Assembly: GCF_001598035.1 (NCBI RefSeq)
Contig: NZ_CP014835.1
Span: forward strand, 434,001-498,000
Source of the DNA: Streptococcus halotolerans
GTDB taxonomy: Bacteria; Bacillota; Bacilli; Lactobacillales; Streptococcaceae
DNA: 64,000 nucleotides
Direction: 5' to 3'
The number at the start of each line of letters is the position of its first letter. Position 1 is the stretch's first letter. The translations under genes and the position numbers were made by a program. Below, one piece after another: positions 16,666-26,326 of the stretch. The notes beneath the pieces are model-generated. The model worked only from the letters and a program-made list of their open reading frames with translations, ran no database searches and was not told where the DNA came from.

Positions 16666-18039
16666 TTGTATAGTGAAGCATCTGTTCAAAAAATGTTATT
16701 TTTACTTAGTGATTTTATTAGTCTATGTCTAAGTTGCTTAGTTCTAAGCCTATTTTTTGAATACCCTTATTTAGACTCTTATATTGATATTATTTTTTTA
16801 GCATTATCAACCGTATTTTTAACAGTCATATCTAATAACTATTCATTAATCCATAAGGTAACGGTAAAAGAATTTTTCTGGTTGAGTGTTAAATTTATTT
16901 GGAAATTCTTAATTAGTATTTTAGTCATTCAATTCTTAAAAGAAATTATTTTAGGATCTAGCGTTATTAGCTTGAATTCTGATGCCTTATTTATCCAATT
17001 TATTGTTGTATTTTTCTCTTGTTTTATTTTCAGAATAGTTACTTTATTATGTTGTAGTTACTTTTTAAAATTCAAAAAAAATGTTATTTTAGTGGCTCCA
17101 AATAGCTCAGTTGAAAATTATGTGAAAAAATTGATGTCATATAATTACGATGTGAAAGCGGTGTTTAATCAAGAAAAAGAAAACAGAGAAGGTCTTTATC
17201 GTCTTAAATCACTTGAAGATATTCGTAATTTTTTAAGTCATCAAGAGATTAATGAAGTCATTATTTCGGCTGAGTCGAAACAAGACTACCTCCCAGTTCA
17301 AAAGTATTTTCATTCAATAGGACTTCCGGTATCAATGGCTTTAGATTCAAGTGAGATCACGCAGCGTAAATATGCAATAACTCGTATTGGAAAACGTTTC
17401 TTCATCACATCTGCCTTAAATGTCATTAGTTATCGAAAATTATTGGTAAAAAGAGGTATTGATATTATCATTGCTTCTTTGGGTACAATTATCATGGGAC
17501 TAGTTTTTGTTGTGATTTATCCCATAGTCCAAAAGCAATCTAAAGGACCAATGCTTTTTAAGCAAAAACGTATCGGAAAAAATGGCAAAATTTTTAATGT
17601 TTATAAATTCCGTAGCATGTACTTAGATGCTGAAGAAAGAAAAAAAGAGTTAATGTCTCAAAATCAGTTGTCTTCTGACTTAATGTTTAAAATGGATAAT
17701 GATCCTCGGATCTTTCCTTTTGGTCAGAAAATGAGAGACTGGTCAATTGATGAGTTACCTCAATTTATCAATGTTTTGAAAGGAGACATGTCAGTTATTG
17801 GGACTCGTCCTCCTACATTAAATGAGTATTATAAATATGAATTGCATCATTTTAAACGTTTAGCCATGAAACCCGGCATAACAGGTATGTGGCAAGTTTC
17901 TGGAAGAAGTAATATTACTGATTTTGAAAAAGTAGTTGAGTTAGATACTTATTACATTGAAAATTGGTCAGTATGGTTAGATGTTAAGATATTTTTGAAA
18001 ACCATAATTGTAGTATTGAAGAGGGATGGAAGTAAATAA
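16666..18039 (+). CDS. cpsE: undecaprenyl-phosphate sugar-1-phosphate transferase
   Basis: This 457-residue enzyme starts repeat-unit synthesis by moving a sugar-1-phosphate, usually glucose or galactose, to undecaprenyl phosphate. It has an N-terminal bundle of hydrophobic helices (about residues 8-140), a soluble central domain, one more helix (about 265-290, GIDIIIASLGTIIMGL) and the conserved transferase domain with FKQKRIGKNG, FRSM, DELPQFINVLKGDMSVIGTRPP and PGITGMWQVSGRS. The start is a TTG six bases after AAAGGAG. Its stop overlaps the next ATG (TAATG). Confidence 0.92.
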   Translation: MYSEASVQKMLFLLSDFISLCLSCLVLSLFFEYPYLDSYIDIIFLALSTVFLTVISNNYSLIHKVTVKEFFWLSVKFIWKFLISILVIQFLKEIILGSSVISLNSDALFIQFIVVFFSCFIFRIVTLLCCSYFLKFKKNVILVAPNSSVENYVKKLMSYNYDVKAVFNQEKENREGLYRLKSLEDIRNFLSHQEINEVIISAESKQDYLPVQKYFHSIGLPVSMALDSSEITQRKYAITRIGKRFFITSALNVISYRKLLVKRGIDIIIASLGTIIMGLVFVVIYPIVQKQSKGPMLFKQKRIGKNGKIFNVYKFRSMYLDAEERKKELMSQNQLSSDLMFKMDNDPRIFPFGQKMRDWSIDELPQFINVLKGDMSVIGTRPPTLNEYYKYELHHFKRLAMKPGITGMWQVSGRSNITDFEKVVELDTYYIENWSVWLDVKIFLKTIIVVLKRDGSK

Positions 18040-18785
18040 TGATTGAAGCAGTTAAAATGCTAGGTGTCAAGATTAACCCTTTGACAATGGGTGAGACAGT
18101 GGATGTAGTTGATCAAGAATTTATCCAAAAGAATAAGCCGTTACATTTAATGGGTGTTAATGCTGATAAAATAAATCAGTGCTGTAATGATTCCAAAATG
18201 ATGACAATTGTTAACAATTGTGATATTGTCAACGCTGATGGAGCTTCAGTTGTTCTGGCAGGAAACTATCTTGGAGTTGATATACCCGAAAGGGTTGCTG
18301 GTGTCGATTTAATGCAAGAGCTTCTTAAATTAGCAGAAAAGAAAGCTTATTCAGTTTATTTCCTTGGTGCTAAAGAAGAAGTTATTCAAAAAATGCTGAC
18401 CAATTTTAAAAATGATTATCCTAATTTAGTTGTTGCTGGTCATAGGAACGGTTATTTTAATGATAATGAAATTGATTTGATTTCCGAGGAAATTCGTCAG
18501 AAAAAACCACAAATTGTATTCGTCGGTATTACATCTCCTAAAAAAGAATACTTAATTGAAAAATTTTTAGAGGATGGCAGCGACTCCGTGTTTATGGGGG
18601 TGGGTGGTAGTTTTGATGTTTTATCTGGAATGATCAAGAGGGCTCCATTATGGATGCAAAAATCTCATTTAGAATGGTTGTATAGGGTTGCTAAAGAACC
18701 TAAGCGATTATTTAGACGTTATTTTGTAGGAAACATCGAGTTTATCAAACGAGTGTTGAAGGCTAAGAAAGAAAAGAGTATATGA
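18039..18785 (+). CDS. WecG/TagA/CpsF-family glycosyltransferase (likely ManNAc transferase)
   Basis: The 248-residue protein has the GT26 signatures VNADKINQC near residues 40-48, NADGASVV near 65-72, and the C-terminal LEWLYRVAKEPKRLFRRY segment that docks it to the membrane. TagA and WecG add ManNAc or ManNAcA to an undecaprenyl-PP-linked sugar. A UDP-GlcNAc 2-epimerase gene is in the same operon, so ManNAc as second sugar of this capsule is a reasonable inference. It overlaps cpsE by one base and licD by four. Confidence 0.88.
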   Translation: MIEAVKMLGVKINPLTMGETVDVVDQEFIQKNKPLHLMGVNADKINQCCNDSKMMTIVNNCDIVNADGASVVLAGNYLGVDIPERVAGVDLMQELLKLAEKKAYSVYFLGAKEEVIQKMLTNFKNDYPNLVVAGHRNGYFNDNEIDLISEEIRQKKPQIVFVGITSPKKEYLIEKFLEDGSDSVFMGVGGSFDVLSGMIKRAPLWMQKSHLEWLYRVAKEPKRLFRRYFVGNIEFIKRVLKAKKEKSI

Positions 18786-19594
18786 ATCAACAAATTAATT
18801 TAAAAAAATTACAAGATACACTTCTTGATGCTGTGAAAGAGTTTAAAAAAATTTGTGATGAAGAAAATATATCATTTTTCTTAAGAGGTGGTAGTGTTAT
18901 GGGGGCTGTCAAGTATGACGGCTTCATTCCTTGGGATGATGATATGGATATCGCTGTTCCTAGAGATGATTACGATAGATTGATTGAGATTTTTAATAAT
19001 CGAAAAATTGCCAATAAGTATCAAATTTTAAACAGTAAATATCAACCTGAATTACATTGCTATTTTCCTCGTCTCTTTCTTATTGAAGAGGAAAGAGAGA
19101 AATTAGGTTTACCATCAAATACTCATTTAGGGTTACATCTAATTGATATTTTGCCTCTTGATGGAGCACCCAATGGTAGATTTCAAAGAAATATTTATTT
19201 TGGTAAAGTTTACGCACTCCGTTTTTTGGCAAGTTTAGGTACAACCTATGTAGATGGCCATGTTGACATGCATACTCCTAAACAAAAAATGCTGATAAAT
19301 ATAGCAAAGGGACTCCTATTACACAAAATGTTCCCTCAAACTAAAGTTTATCGCATGTTGGATAGCCTCTATACAAAATACGATTGGAAAAAACAAAATT
19401 ATGCGGGTACGATAACTGCTTCATTATTTAAAAAAGAAGTGATGCCCGTAGAAATATGGGGAGATGGCGTTTGGCATCAATTTGAAACGGAGCGGTTTTT
19501 GATTCCGACTGACTATGATACCTATTTAAAAATTATGTATGGTGAAAATTATCTATCAGAAGAACCTGATGAAAAAAAATCTCACCATAAGTAG
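18782..19594 (+). CDS. LicD-family phosphotransferase
   Basis: A 270-residue protein with the LicD nucleotidyltransferase-fold motif LRGGSVMGAVKYDGFIPWDD followed by DMDIAVPRDDYDR, whose Asp residues bind metal. LicD proteins transfer phosphocholine or related phospho-groups to cell-surface sugars. No choline uptake or activation genes (licABC) are in the window, so the donor is unknown and may not be CDP-choline. The ATG overlaps the preceding stop, indicating tight coupling with the glycosyltransferase. It would modify the lipid-linked repeat unit or polymer. Confidence 0.85.
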   Translation: MNQQINLKKLQDTLLDAVKEFKKICDEENISFFLRGGSVMGAVKYDGFIPWDDDMDIAVPRDDYDRLIEIFNNRKIANKYQILNSKYQPELHCYFPRLFLIEEEREKLGLPSNTHLGLHLIDILPLDGAPNGRFQRNIYFGKVYALRFLASLGTTYVDGHVDMHTPKQKMLINIAKGLLLHKMFPQTKVYRMLDSLYTKYDWKKQNYAGTITASLFKKEVMPVEIWGDGVWHQFETERFLIPTDYDTYLKIMYGENYLSEEPDEKKSHHK

Positions 19595-19606
19595 AAAGAT
19601 AAAAAT

Positions 19607-20494
19607 ATGATTTGCTTTATTATCTTGCATTATATGGTAAAAGAAGAAACCATAAAATGTGTTGAATCTATCATGAATAGAGAAACTGAAGACATTAGAA
19701 TAATCATTGTTGATAATCACTCACCAAACAATTCTGGACAAGAATTGTTTAAATTATATCGAAATAATGATATTGTTGATGTTTTACTACATGATGAAAA
19801 TGCTGGTTTTGCCAGTGGAAATAACATTGGATATGTTTATACAAAAGAAAAGTATAATCCTGATTTTATGATCGTTATGAATAACGATGTAGAATTAGAT
19901 TCAGATAATTTTTATCAAAAACTATATAACATTTATGAGGATGAGAAATTTTATGTTTTAGGCCCTGATATCTATTCGACAACTTACGAATTACATCAAA
20001 GTCCAAAAAGACTTTCTCATTATACTTATGAAGAAGTTTTGAATTTACATCAAAAATTTGAAAAAAATAGAAAAGTATCACTTTCAATAAAGTTAAAGGT
20101 ATGGTTAAAATCAAACGATTTCTTAAGAACTTTTGTTTACCAATCCAGAACTAAAGGAAAATCCATAGATTTTTCTAAAGTTTATTATAATGTTCCACTT
20201 CATGGATCTTGTGTTATTTATTCAAAAGATTATATAAAAAGAGAAGATTATGCTTTTTATCCAGGCACTTTTTTCTATTACGAAACTGAAATATTAGACT
20301 ATATTTGTGATAAAAAAGGTTACAAGACAATTTATTATCCAGAATTAAAAGTATTACATCACCAAAACGTTTCAACAAATGTCGTTTATGACAATATGAT
20401 GAAAAAAACGCTTTTTGCTAATAAATGTAACTATGAGTCTACAGGTATCTTTTTGGATGTCATTAAGTCATTTGATGAGAATGGAGTGAAGTAG
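19607..20494 (+). CDS. family 2 glycosyltransferase
   Basis: A GT-A fold glycosyltransferase of 295 residues: an N-terminal strand ICFIILHY, IIIVDNHSPNN, DENAGFASGNN, and the metal-binding MNNDVELD motif near residue 90. It resembles rhamnosyltransferase-like GT2 proteins, but the donor and acceptor cannot be deduced. It is strongly AT-rich like its neighbours, typical of horizontally exchanged serotype-specific genes. It sits 12 bp after licD and 2 bp before the polymerase gene. Confidence 0.85.
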   Translation: MICFIILHYMVKEETIKCVESIMNRETEDIRIIIVDNHSPNNSGQELFKLYRNNDIVDVLLHDENAGFASGNNIGYVYTKEKYNPDFMIVMNNDVELDSDNFYQKLYNIYEDEKFYVLGPDIYSTTYELHQSPKRLSHYTYEEVLNLHQKFEKNRKVSLSIKLKVWLKSNDFLRTFVYQSRTKGKSIDFSKVYYNVPLHGSCVIYSKDYIKREDYAFYPGTFFYYETEILDYICDKKGYKTIYYPELKVLHHQNVSTNVVYDNMMKKTLFANKCNYESTGIFLDVIKSFDENGVK

Positions 20495-20496
20495 TA

Positions 20497-21834
20497 ATGA
20501 CTTTATTGCTAGTTTTATTTATAAGTTTATTAATTTTATTTTTTCTCGTCTATATACTTTCGCAACGAGATATTTTATCGCCACCAGTTGTGATGCTAGG
20601 AATGTTTATTATTAGTACTATATTTGCCTTGATTAATGCTAAGAATTGGCAGATTGACTATTCATTTCTAGCTACTTTTTATATTACATCTGGTATTGTA
20701 GTCTTCAGTTTGCCAATTTTATTTATGGCAAATAAAATTCCTTCAATTTCGGAAAAAATTACAAATAGTAAAGTAGATATAGCAACTTGGAAAGTAGTAT
20801 TTGCAATTATTTCAGATATAGTTATTGTGTACTTATTTAGAAAAGAAATGCTACAATTGGCGGCTCAAGCTGGTTACCGCGGTCAGAGTTTGCAGTGGTT
20901 TATCAGGAATACAACTAACTATGAGGGGGTGTTAGAGTTTTCCTCCTCTATACGTTTGTTAGTAAGATTTGTAGATATTACTGCCTATATTTTTATGTTT
21001 ACTCTGATTGATAAGTTTATTTATAATAATAAGAAAGGTAAAGATTTGTTGTTAATTATTCCTGTTCTTATTTTTATTTATAAAACCTCTTTAACTGGTG
21101 GTAGGCAAGATATTTTAAAGTTAGTTTTTGCTGGGATTGTACAGACTTATATTCTTCAAAAAACTAAAACAGGATGGAATAAGGTTATTTCTGGGAAATA
21201 TATTTTCGTAGGTTTGTCTGGAATTTTAGTAGGTATCCCTAGCTTCTATTATGGGCTATTTTTAGTTGGTAGAACGACAACTAGAACAATGATGGAATCT
21301 GTTTCGACTTATATTGGTGGACCAATCCAACATTTTAATCAATATATTCAACATCCGATATCACCATCGAGATATTTCGGTTCAGAAACATTTGTACCAA
21401 TTTTAAATATGCTTGGGGATGCAGGTTTTATAGATTATAAGGCTACTGTTCATTTAGAATTTAGACAGCTTGGCGTAACAATAGGTAATGTTTATACTTT
21501 CTTTAGACGACCACTGCATGATTTTGGTCCAATCGGTATGTATCTATTTGTTTTCTCTATTGGTCTATTTTTTGGATTTTTATACTATATAGTTATTCGT
21601 TCGAAATCAAGAAGTACACTTTGGGATATCAATGTTATGGTATATTCTTATTTATTCTATTGGATATTTTTATCATCAATTGAGCAGTATTCGATGACAA
21701 TTATCAGCGTATTTACTCTTATTGCAATTATTTTATTTTATCTGTTATCCGTTTTTTATTGGCAGTTTAAGTTTACGCCGACAGGATTTGCTTTTATAAA
21801 TAATGATGATGAAATAGAAAGGGAGGAGATATAA
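20497..21834 (+). CDS. wzy: capsule repeat-unit polymerase Wzy
   Basis: The 445-residue integral membrane protein has about ten to eleven hydrophobic helices and a large external loop (about residues 260-335) holding Arg/His-rich segments. TSLTGGRQDI at about residue 197 is typical of O-antigen-type polymerases. Wzy links lipid-carried repeat units outside the membrane. Primary sequence is poorly conserved in this class, so the call rests on topology and on its place between glycosyltransferases and Wzx. GGAG lies ten bases before the ATG. Confidence 0.8.
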   Translation: MTLLLVLFISLLILFFLVYILSQRDILSPPVVMLGMFIISTIFALINAKNWQIDYSFLATFYITSGIVVFSLPILFMANKIPSISEKITNSKVDIATWKVVFAIISDIVIVYLFRKEMLQLAAQAGYRGQSLQWFIRNTTNYEGVLEFSSSIRLLVRFVDITAYIFMFTLIDKFIYNNKKGKDLLLIIPVLIFIYKTSLTGGRQDILKLVFAGIVQTYILQKTKTGWNKVISGKYIFVGLSGILVGIPSFYYGLFLVGRTTTRTMMESVSTYIGGPIQHFNQYIQHPISPSRYFGSETFVPILNMLGDAGFIDYKATVHLEFRQLGVTIGNVYTFFRRPLHDFGPIGMYLFVFSIGLFFGFLYYIVIRSKSRSTLWDINVMVYSYLFYWIFLSSIEQYSMTIISVFTLIAIILFYLLSVFYWQFKFTPTGFAFINNDDEIEREEI

Positions 21835-22932
21835 ATGAAAAAAATTATGCTAGTTTTTGGTACCCGTCCAGAGGCAATTAAGATGTGTCCACTAGTGAAT
21901 GAATTAAAGAAATCTGATCAAATTGATGTTAAGGTTTGTGTTACAGGGCAACATAAAGAGATGTTGCAGCAAGTTCTTGATGTATTTGAAGTTGTACCTG
22001 ATTATGATTTAGAAATTATGCAGCCTAATCAAACTCTGTATACTATTACAACAAGTATTTTAGAAAAAATTAAACCAGTATTCGATGATTTTAAACCAGA
22101 TATCGTACTTGTACATGGAGATACAACTACGACTTTTGCTACTTCATTAGCAGCATTTTATTCTGGAATTAAAGTAGGTCATGTAGAAGCAGGATTACGT
22201 ACTTATAATCTTTCGAGTCCATTTCCTGAGGAGTTTAATAGGCAAGCTGTTTCAATTGTATCTGATTTTAACTTTGCCCCCACAGAAATTTCAAAACAGC
22301 ATTTACTTTCAGAAGGAAAAAAAGAAGAAACAATTTTTGTAACAGGAAATACAGCAATTGATGCACTAAAAACAACAGTAAAAGAAGATTATAACCATAA
22401 ACTTTTTGATTGGGTTGGCGATTCCAAATTAATTATGATTACAGCTCACCGTAGGGAAAATCTAGGTCAGCCCATGAAAAATATGTTTAAGGCAATTAAG
22501 CGTGTGTTAAATGAAAATCCAGATTTAAAAGCAATTTATCCCATTCATAAGAATCCTGTTGTACGTGATACAGCAAATGAAATCTTCGGGGACGATGATC
22601 GCTTAAGATTAATTGAACCTCTTGAAGTTATTGACTTTCATAATTTCTTAAACAAAAGTTATTTAATTTTGACTGATTCAGGGGGGATTCAAGAAGAAGC
22701 ACCATCCCTAGGAAAGCCTGTTCTCGTAATGCGGGATACTACTGAAAGGCCAGAAGGAGAGGCAGCAGGAACCTTAAAACTTGTAGGCACTGAAGAAGAA
22801 AATATTTATAAAAATTTCAATCGTCTTTTAACCAATAAAGACGAATATCTTAAAATGAGTAAGGCAAGTAATCCTTATGGTGATGGTACAGCTTCTCAGC
22901 AAATTTCAGATATATTACTAAAAGAATTATAA
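21835..22932 (+). CDS. wecB: UDP-N-acetylglucosamine 2-epimerase (non-hydrolysing)
   Basis: A GT-B-fold epimerase of 365 residues that interconverts UDP-GlcNAc and UDP-ManNAc. Motifs: FGTRPEAIKM at the N-terminus, VHGDTTTTFA, GHVEAGLRT, ITAHRRENLG and DSGGIQEEAP near the C-terminus. Length and motifs fit the bacterial MnaA/WecB type. GGGAGGAG precedes the ATG. Within this locus it would supply UDP-ManNAc to the TagA/WecG-type transferase. Since teichoic-acid-type genes are not present here, the capsule is the likely destination. Confidence 0.92.
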   Translation: MKKIMLVFGTRPEAIKMCPLVNELKKSDQIDVKVCVTGQHKEMLQQVLDVFEVVPDYDLEIMQPNQTLYTITTSILEKIKPVFDDFKPDIVLVHGDTTTTFATSLAAFYSGIKVGHVEAGLRTYNLSSPFPEEFNRQAVSIVSDFNFAPTEISKQHLLSEGKKEETIFVTGNTAIDALKTTVKEDYNHKLFDWVGDSKLIMITAHRRENLGQPMKNMFKAIKRVLNENPDLKAIYPIHKNPVVRDTANEIFGDDDRLRLIEPLEVIDFHNFLNKSYLILTDSGGIQEEAPSLGKPVLVMRDTTERPEGEAAGTLKLVGTEEENIYKNFNRLLTNKDEYLKMSKASNPYGDGTASQQISDILLKEL

Positions 22933-22941
22933 GGATTTATT

Positions 22942-24354
22942 TTGAATACAGATAAATTAAAAAAGATAGTAAAAAATTTTGGTTATGTAATCACTTCGAA
23001 TTTACTTACCTTAATTATCTCTTCATTAGTCATTTTAGTGTTACCCAAAGTAATTGGAGTAAATGAGTATGGTTACTGGCAGCTTTATACCTTTTATCTG
23101 ACTTATATTGGTTTCTTTCATTTTGGATGGTGTGATGGGATTTATCTAAAATTTGGAGGTAAGATATATGAAAATCTAGATAGATCATACTTTTCATCAC
23201 AGATATCAAGTTTTATTATTTTCCAATCGGTCATTTCATTAATCAGCATAGTTTTAAGCTTAGTGTTGACAGATGGAGGGGATACACTATTTATCTTTAT
23301 TGCTCTATCATTAAATTTCGTTATAACAAATACTAGACTTTTATATATATATACGCTTCAAACAACTAATCGAATAAAGGACGCCTCAATCATTACTATT
23401 GCAGATAGATTTATCTACGCGTTGTTATTGGTAGTTCTTTTATTATTAAATCATGTTAGTTTTAAAAACATGATTATTGTTGATAATATTGGTAGATTGA
23501 TTTCATTAATTTACGCAGTTATAGTTTGTAGAGAAATAACTTTTACTCCAAGGATACAACCGTTTAAACTTAAAGATAGTTGGGATAATATTAAAGTTGG
23601 CAGTAATTTAATGCTAGCAAATATTGCTAGTAATTTAATTATTGGCGTTGTAAGGTTCGCTATTCAAAAGGGGTGGGATATTGCTACCTTTGGTAAAGTA
23701 TCGTTAACGTTAAGTCTATCTAACTTAGTTATGACGTTTATTAATGCAGTTGGAGTTGTAGTATTCCCAATGTTAAAACGTACTCATCCAGACAAGTTGT
23801 CAAGAGTTTATGAGTCTATGAGACTTTTACTGATGTTGGCTATGTTAACAGTTTTATTGTCATATTACCCAATTCGACTAATATTAGAAAATTGGCTGCC
23901 AGCTTATAAAGTTAGTCTAGAATTCATGGGTATTATTTTTCCAATGGTTGTATTTGAAGGGAAGACCTCTCTGCTATTGAACACTTATCTAAAAGCTATG
24001 AGACAAGAGAAACTCATTTTTAAAATTAATTTTTTATCAACTCTGATGAGCGTTTTTGTGGCTTTGATCTCTGTTGGGTTACTAAAAAGTCTATACCTTT
24101 CGGTTTGTTCTATTGTAATATTATTAGCATTCCGAAGTACAGTATTGGAACTTTATTTAACAAAACTTTTGAATATTGAACTTTCGAAAGATATGTTCTT
24201 AGAGTTACTTATAGTATTAGTGTTTATTTTTGCCAATATATTTGCAAAAATTCAAATATCTCTTATAATCTATATTATGGCCTTAATCATTTACTACTGT
24301 ATAACGTTAAATAAGAAAAATATAACTTTATTGAAGTCTTTAAGAGATATTTAG
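22942..24354 (+). CDS. wzx: repeat-unit flippase Wzx
   Basis: A 470-residue polytopic membrane protein of the MOP/oligosaccharidyl-lipid flippase class with about 12 to 14 hydrophobic helices and a basic cytoplasmic start. It begins with TTG after an AAGGA sequence, nine bases behind the epimerase stop. It moves undecaprenyl-PP-linked repeat units across the membrane for Wzy. It is the last capsule gene, and no terminator is evident directly after it. Confidence 0.85.
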   Translation: MNTDKLKKIVKNFGYVITSNLLTLIISSLVILVLPKVIGVNEYGYWQLYTFYLTYIGFFHFGWCDGIYLKFGGKIYENLDRSYFSSQISSFIIFQSVISLISIVLSLVLTDGGDTLFIFIALSLNFVITNTRLLYIYTLQTTNRIKDASIITIADRFIYALLLVVLLLLNHVSFKNMIIVDNIGRLISLIYAVIVCREITFTPRIQPFKLKDSWDNIKVGSNLMLANIASNLIIGVVRFAIQKGWDIATFGKVSLTLSLSNLVMTFINAVGVVVFPMLKRTHPDKLSRVYESMRLLLMLAMLTVLLSYYPIRLILENWLPAYKVSLEFMGIIFPMVVFEGKTSLLLNTYLKAMRQEKLIFKINFLSTLMSVFVALISVGLLKSLYLSVCSIVILLAFRSTVLELYLTKLLNIELSKDMFLELLIVLVFIFANIFAKIQISLIIYIMALIIYYCITLNKKNITLLKSLRDI

Positions 24355-24424
24355 ACTTGAAGTTAATTAGATGGGATTTGTCGTTTTTTTGTTGACATTT
24401 TAGAATAAGTGTATTCAAAATTAC

Positions 24425-24560
24425 TGATATAATATCTGAAATAGTGGCTACGGTTATTCCGTTTCAAATATTGCTAAGACGAGCTAGTGTTGGAAAATGA
24501 ATCATCCAGAATGCTTTTTATAAAAACTGGAGTTAAGGAGTCACTACAAGTGGCTTTTTT
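24425..24560 (+). ncRNA. candidate small RNA between wzx and pepV
   Basis: An extended -10 (TGA TATAAT, 24425-24433) is followed, about 125 bases on, by a terminator (24540-24560). Between them lies a hairpin ACGG-TTATT-CCGT (about 24451-24463) and no reading frame with a ribosome site. It may be a small RNA or simply the end of the capsule transcript with a chance promoter. Confidence 0.35.
24540..24560 (+). terminator. terminator upstream of pepV
   Basis: GTCACT / AGTGGC stem with one G-T pair, then six T. Confidence 0.65.
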
Positions 24561-24587
24561 AAATCCCGTGAAATCCTTTCCATTTCG

Positions 24588-24596
24588 TGGTATAAT
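24588..24596 (+). promoter_or_regulatory. pepV promoter, extended -10
   Basis: TGG TATAAT about 80 bases before the pepV ATG. Confidence 0.65.
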
Positions 24597-24676
24597 GAGA
24601 TATTGAAATTAAAAATTTCTAGTTATATTTTAGTTGATTAGGTCAGTTTTTGACTGATTAGTGAAGGAGTATGTTT

Positions 24677-26089
24677 ATGTCTACGATTGATTTTAAAGCA
24701 GAAGTTGATAAACGCCGTGAGGATATGATGGCAGATCTGTTTACTCTTTTGAGTATTAACTCTGAGCGTGACGATAGTCAAGCAGATGAGCAGCACCCAT
24801 TTGGTCCTGGTCCTGTTAAAGCTTTGGAGGCATTCTTAGAGATTGCTAAGCGCGATGATTACAAGACACGAAATATCGATAATTATGCGGGTGAGTTTGA
24901 ATTTGGTGACGGTGATGAGGTCATGGGGATTTTTGGTCACCTAGATGTGGTTCCTGCTGGTTCTGGTTGGGATACTGACCCTTACACACCTGTTATTAAA
25001 GATGGTCGTCTCTATGCGCGTGGGGCATCTGACGATAAAGGCCCTACGATGGCATGCTATTACGGTTTGAAGATCATCAAAGAACTTGGCCTTCCTGTTT
25101 CTAAAAAAGTGCGCTTTGTGGTAGGTACTGACGAGGAGTCAGGTTGGGCTGACATGGATTATTACTTTGAGCACGCTGGTGTTAAAAAACCTGATTTTGG
25201 TTTTTCTCCAGACGCTGAGTTTCCAATCATCAACGGCGAAAAAGGTAATATCACTGAATACCTTCATTTCTCAGGTGATAATGATGGCGCGGTCGTTCTT
25301 CATAAATTTGAAGGCGGTCTGCGTGAAAATATGGTTCCTGAATCAGCAACAGCTCTTATTTCAGGTGATATTAATTTTGAAGACTTATCTGAAAAACTTC
25401 GTGTCTTTAACGCCGATAACGACTTGACTGGTGAGATTTCTCAAGATAATGATGGTAATGTGGCGATTACCGTTAATGGTAAATCTGCCCACGGCTCTAT
25501 GCCATACAAGGGTGTGAACGGTGCAACCTTCCTTGCTAATTTCTTGAAAGATTTAGCTTTTGAAGGTGGAGCACGTACCTTTATTGATATTACAGCTGAT
25601 GTTCTTCATGAAGACTTTGAAGCTGAAAAACTTGGCTTGGCTTATACTGATGACAAAATGGGATCAGTTAGCATGAATGCTGGTGTTTTCTCATTCTTGA
25701 AAGAAGAAGCAGACAACACTATTGCGCTTAATTTCCGTTACCCTAAAGGAACAGATACTCAAACCATTAAAGCTGGGCTTGAAAAGCTCGATGGGGTTGA
25801 AAAAGTGACGCTTTCTGAGCATGAACATACGCCACACTATGTGCCAGTTGAAGACCCATTAGTTGAAACCCTACTTTCAGTCTATGAAAAGCACACAGGG
25901 CTTAAAGGTCACGAGCAAGTTATCGGTGGTGGTACTTTTGGCCGTCTCTTAGAGCGTGGCGTTGCCTTTGGTGCCCTTTTCCCAGATTCTATCGATACCA
26001 TGCACCAAGCTAATGAATTCTCTGATGTTGAAGAACTCTTTACAGCAGCTGCTATTTATGCAGAGGGAATCTACGAATTGATAAAATAA
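24677..26089 (+). CDS. pepV: dipeptidase PepV
   Basis: A cytoplasmic zinc M20-family dipeptidase that hydrolyses a broad set of dipeptides. The 470-residue product has the catalytic HLD in GHLDVVPAG (about residue 89), metal-bridging Asp in RGASDDKGP, and the Glu pair in GTDEESGW. The dimer/lid domain follows (about 180-380). GAAGGAG ends at 24669; an ATG at 24671 is too close, so I start at 24677. Its higher GC and regular codon use contrast with the AT-rich capsule genes before it. Confidence 0.95.
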   Translation: MSTIDFKAEVDKRREDMMADLFTLLSINSERDDSQADEQHPFGPGPVKALEAFLEIAKRDDYKTRNIDNYAGEFEFGDGDEVMGIFGHLDVVPAGSGWDTDPYTPVIKDGRLYARGASDDKGPTMACYYGLKIIKELGLPVSKKVRFVVGTDEESGWADMDYYFEHAGVKKPDFGFSPDAEFPIINGEKGNITEYLHFSGDNDGAVVLHKFEGGLRENMVPESATALISGDINFEDLSEKLRVFNADNDLTGEISQDNDGNVAITVNGKSAHGSMPYKGVNGATFLANFLKDLAFEGGARTFIDITADVLHEDFEAEKLGLAYTDDKMGSVSMNAGVFSFLKEEADNTIALNFRYPKGTDTQTIKAGLEKLDGVEKVTLSEHEHTPHYVPVEDPLVETLLSVYEKHTGLKGHEQVIGGGTFGRLLERGVAFGALFPDSIDTMHQANEFSDVEELFTAAAIYAEGIYELIK

Positions 26090-26109
26090 GAAAGAATCAA
26101 TAGCTCTCT

Positions 26110-26157
26110 TAGGCTGAAGGACAGGTCCGCTTTAAGCGAACTTTCTTCGGCCTTTTT
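26110..26157 (+). terminator. terminator after pepV
   Basis: AGGCTGAAG pairs with CTTCGGCCT, with an inner hairpin GTCCGCTT / AAGCGAAC, then T residues. Confidence 0.75.
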
Positions 26158-26288
26158 GGGTTTTCTGATTATAATGAGAGTTAACCCAACCTTTTTAAGG
26201 ATTTTGTGTCAATCTGAGGGGACAAGCCACTGCCCTCGACAGTCAAAAAAAGTAACAATCTGAAACTGGTTTTTAAGCCAAAAAACGG

Positions 26289-26294
26289 TATAAT
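26289..26294 (+). promoter_or_regulatory. -10 box of the GDSL esterase gene
   Basis: TATAAT about 30 bases before the ATG; CAGGAG serves as ribosome site. Confidence 0.5.
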
Positions 26295-26326
26295 AGAGAC
26301 TGTTACTAATATCAGGAGTATAGACT

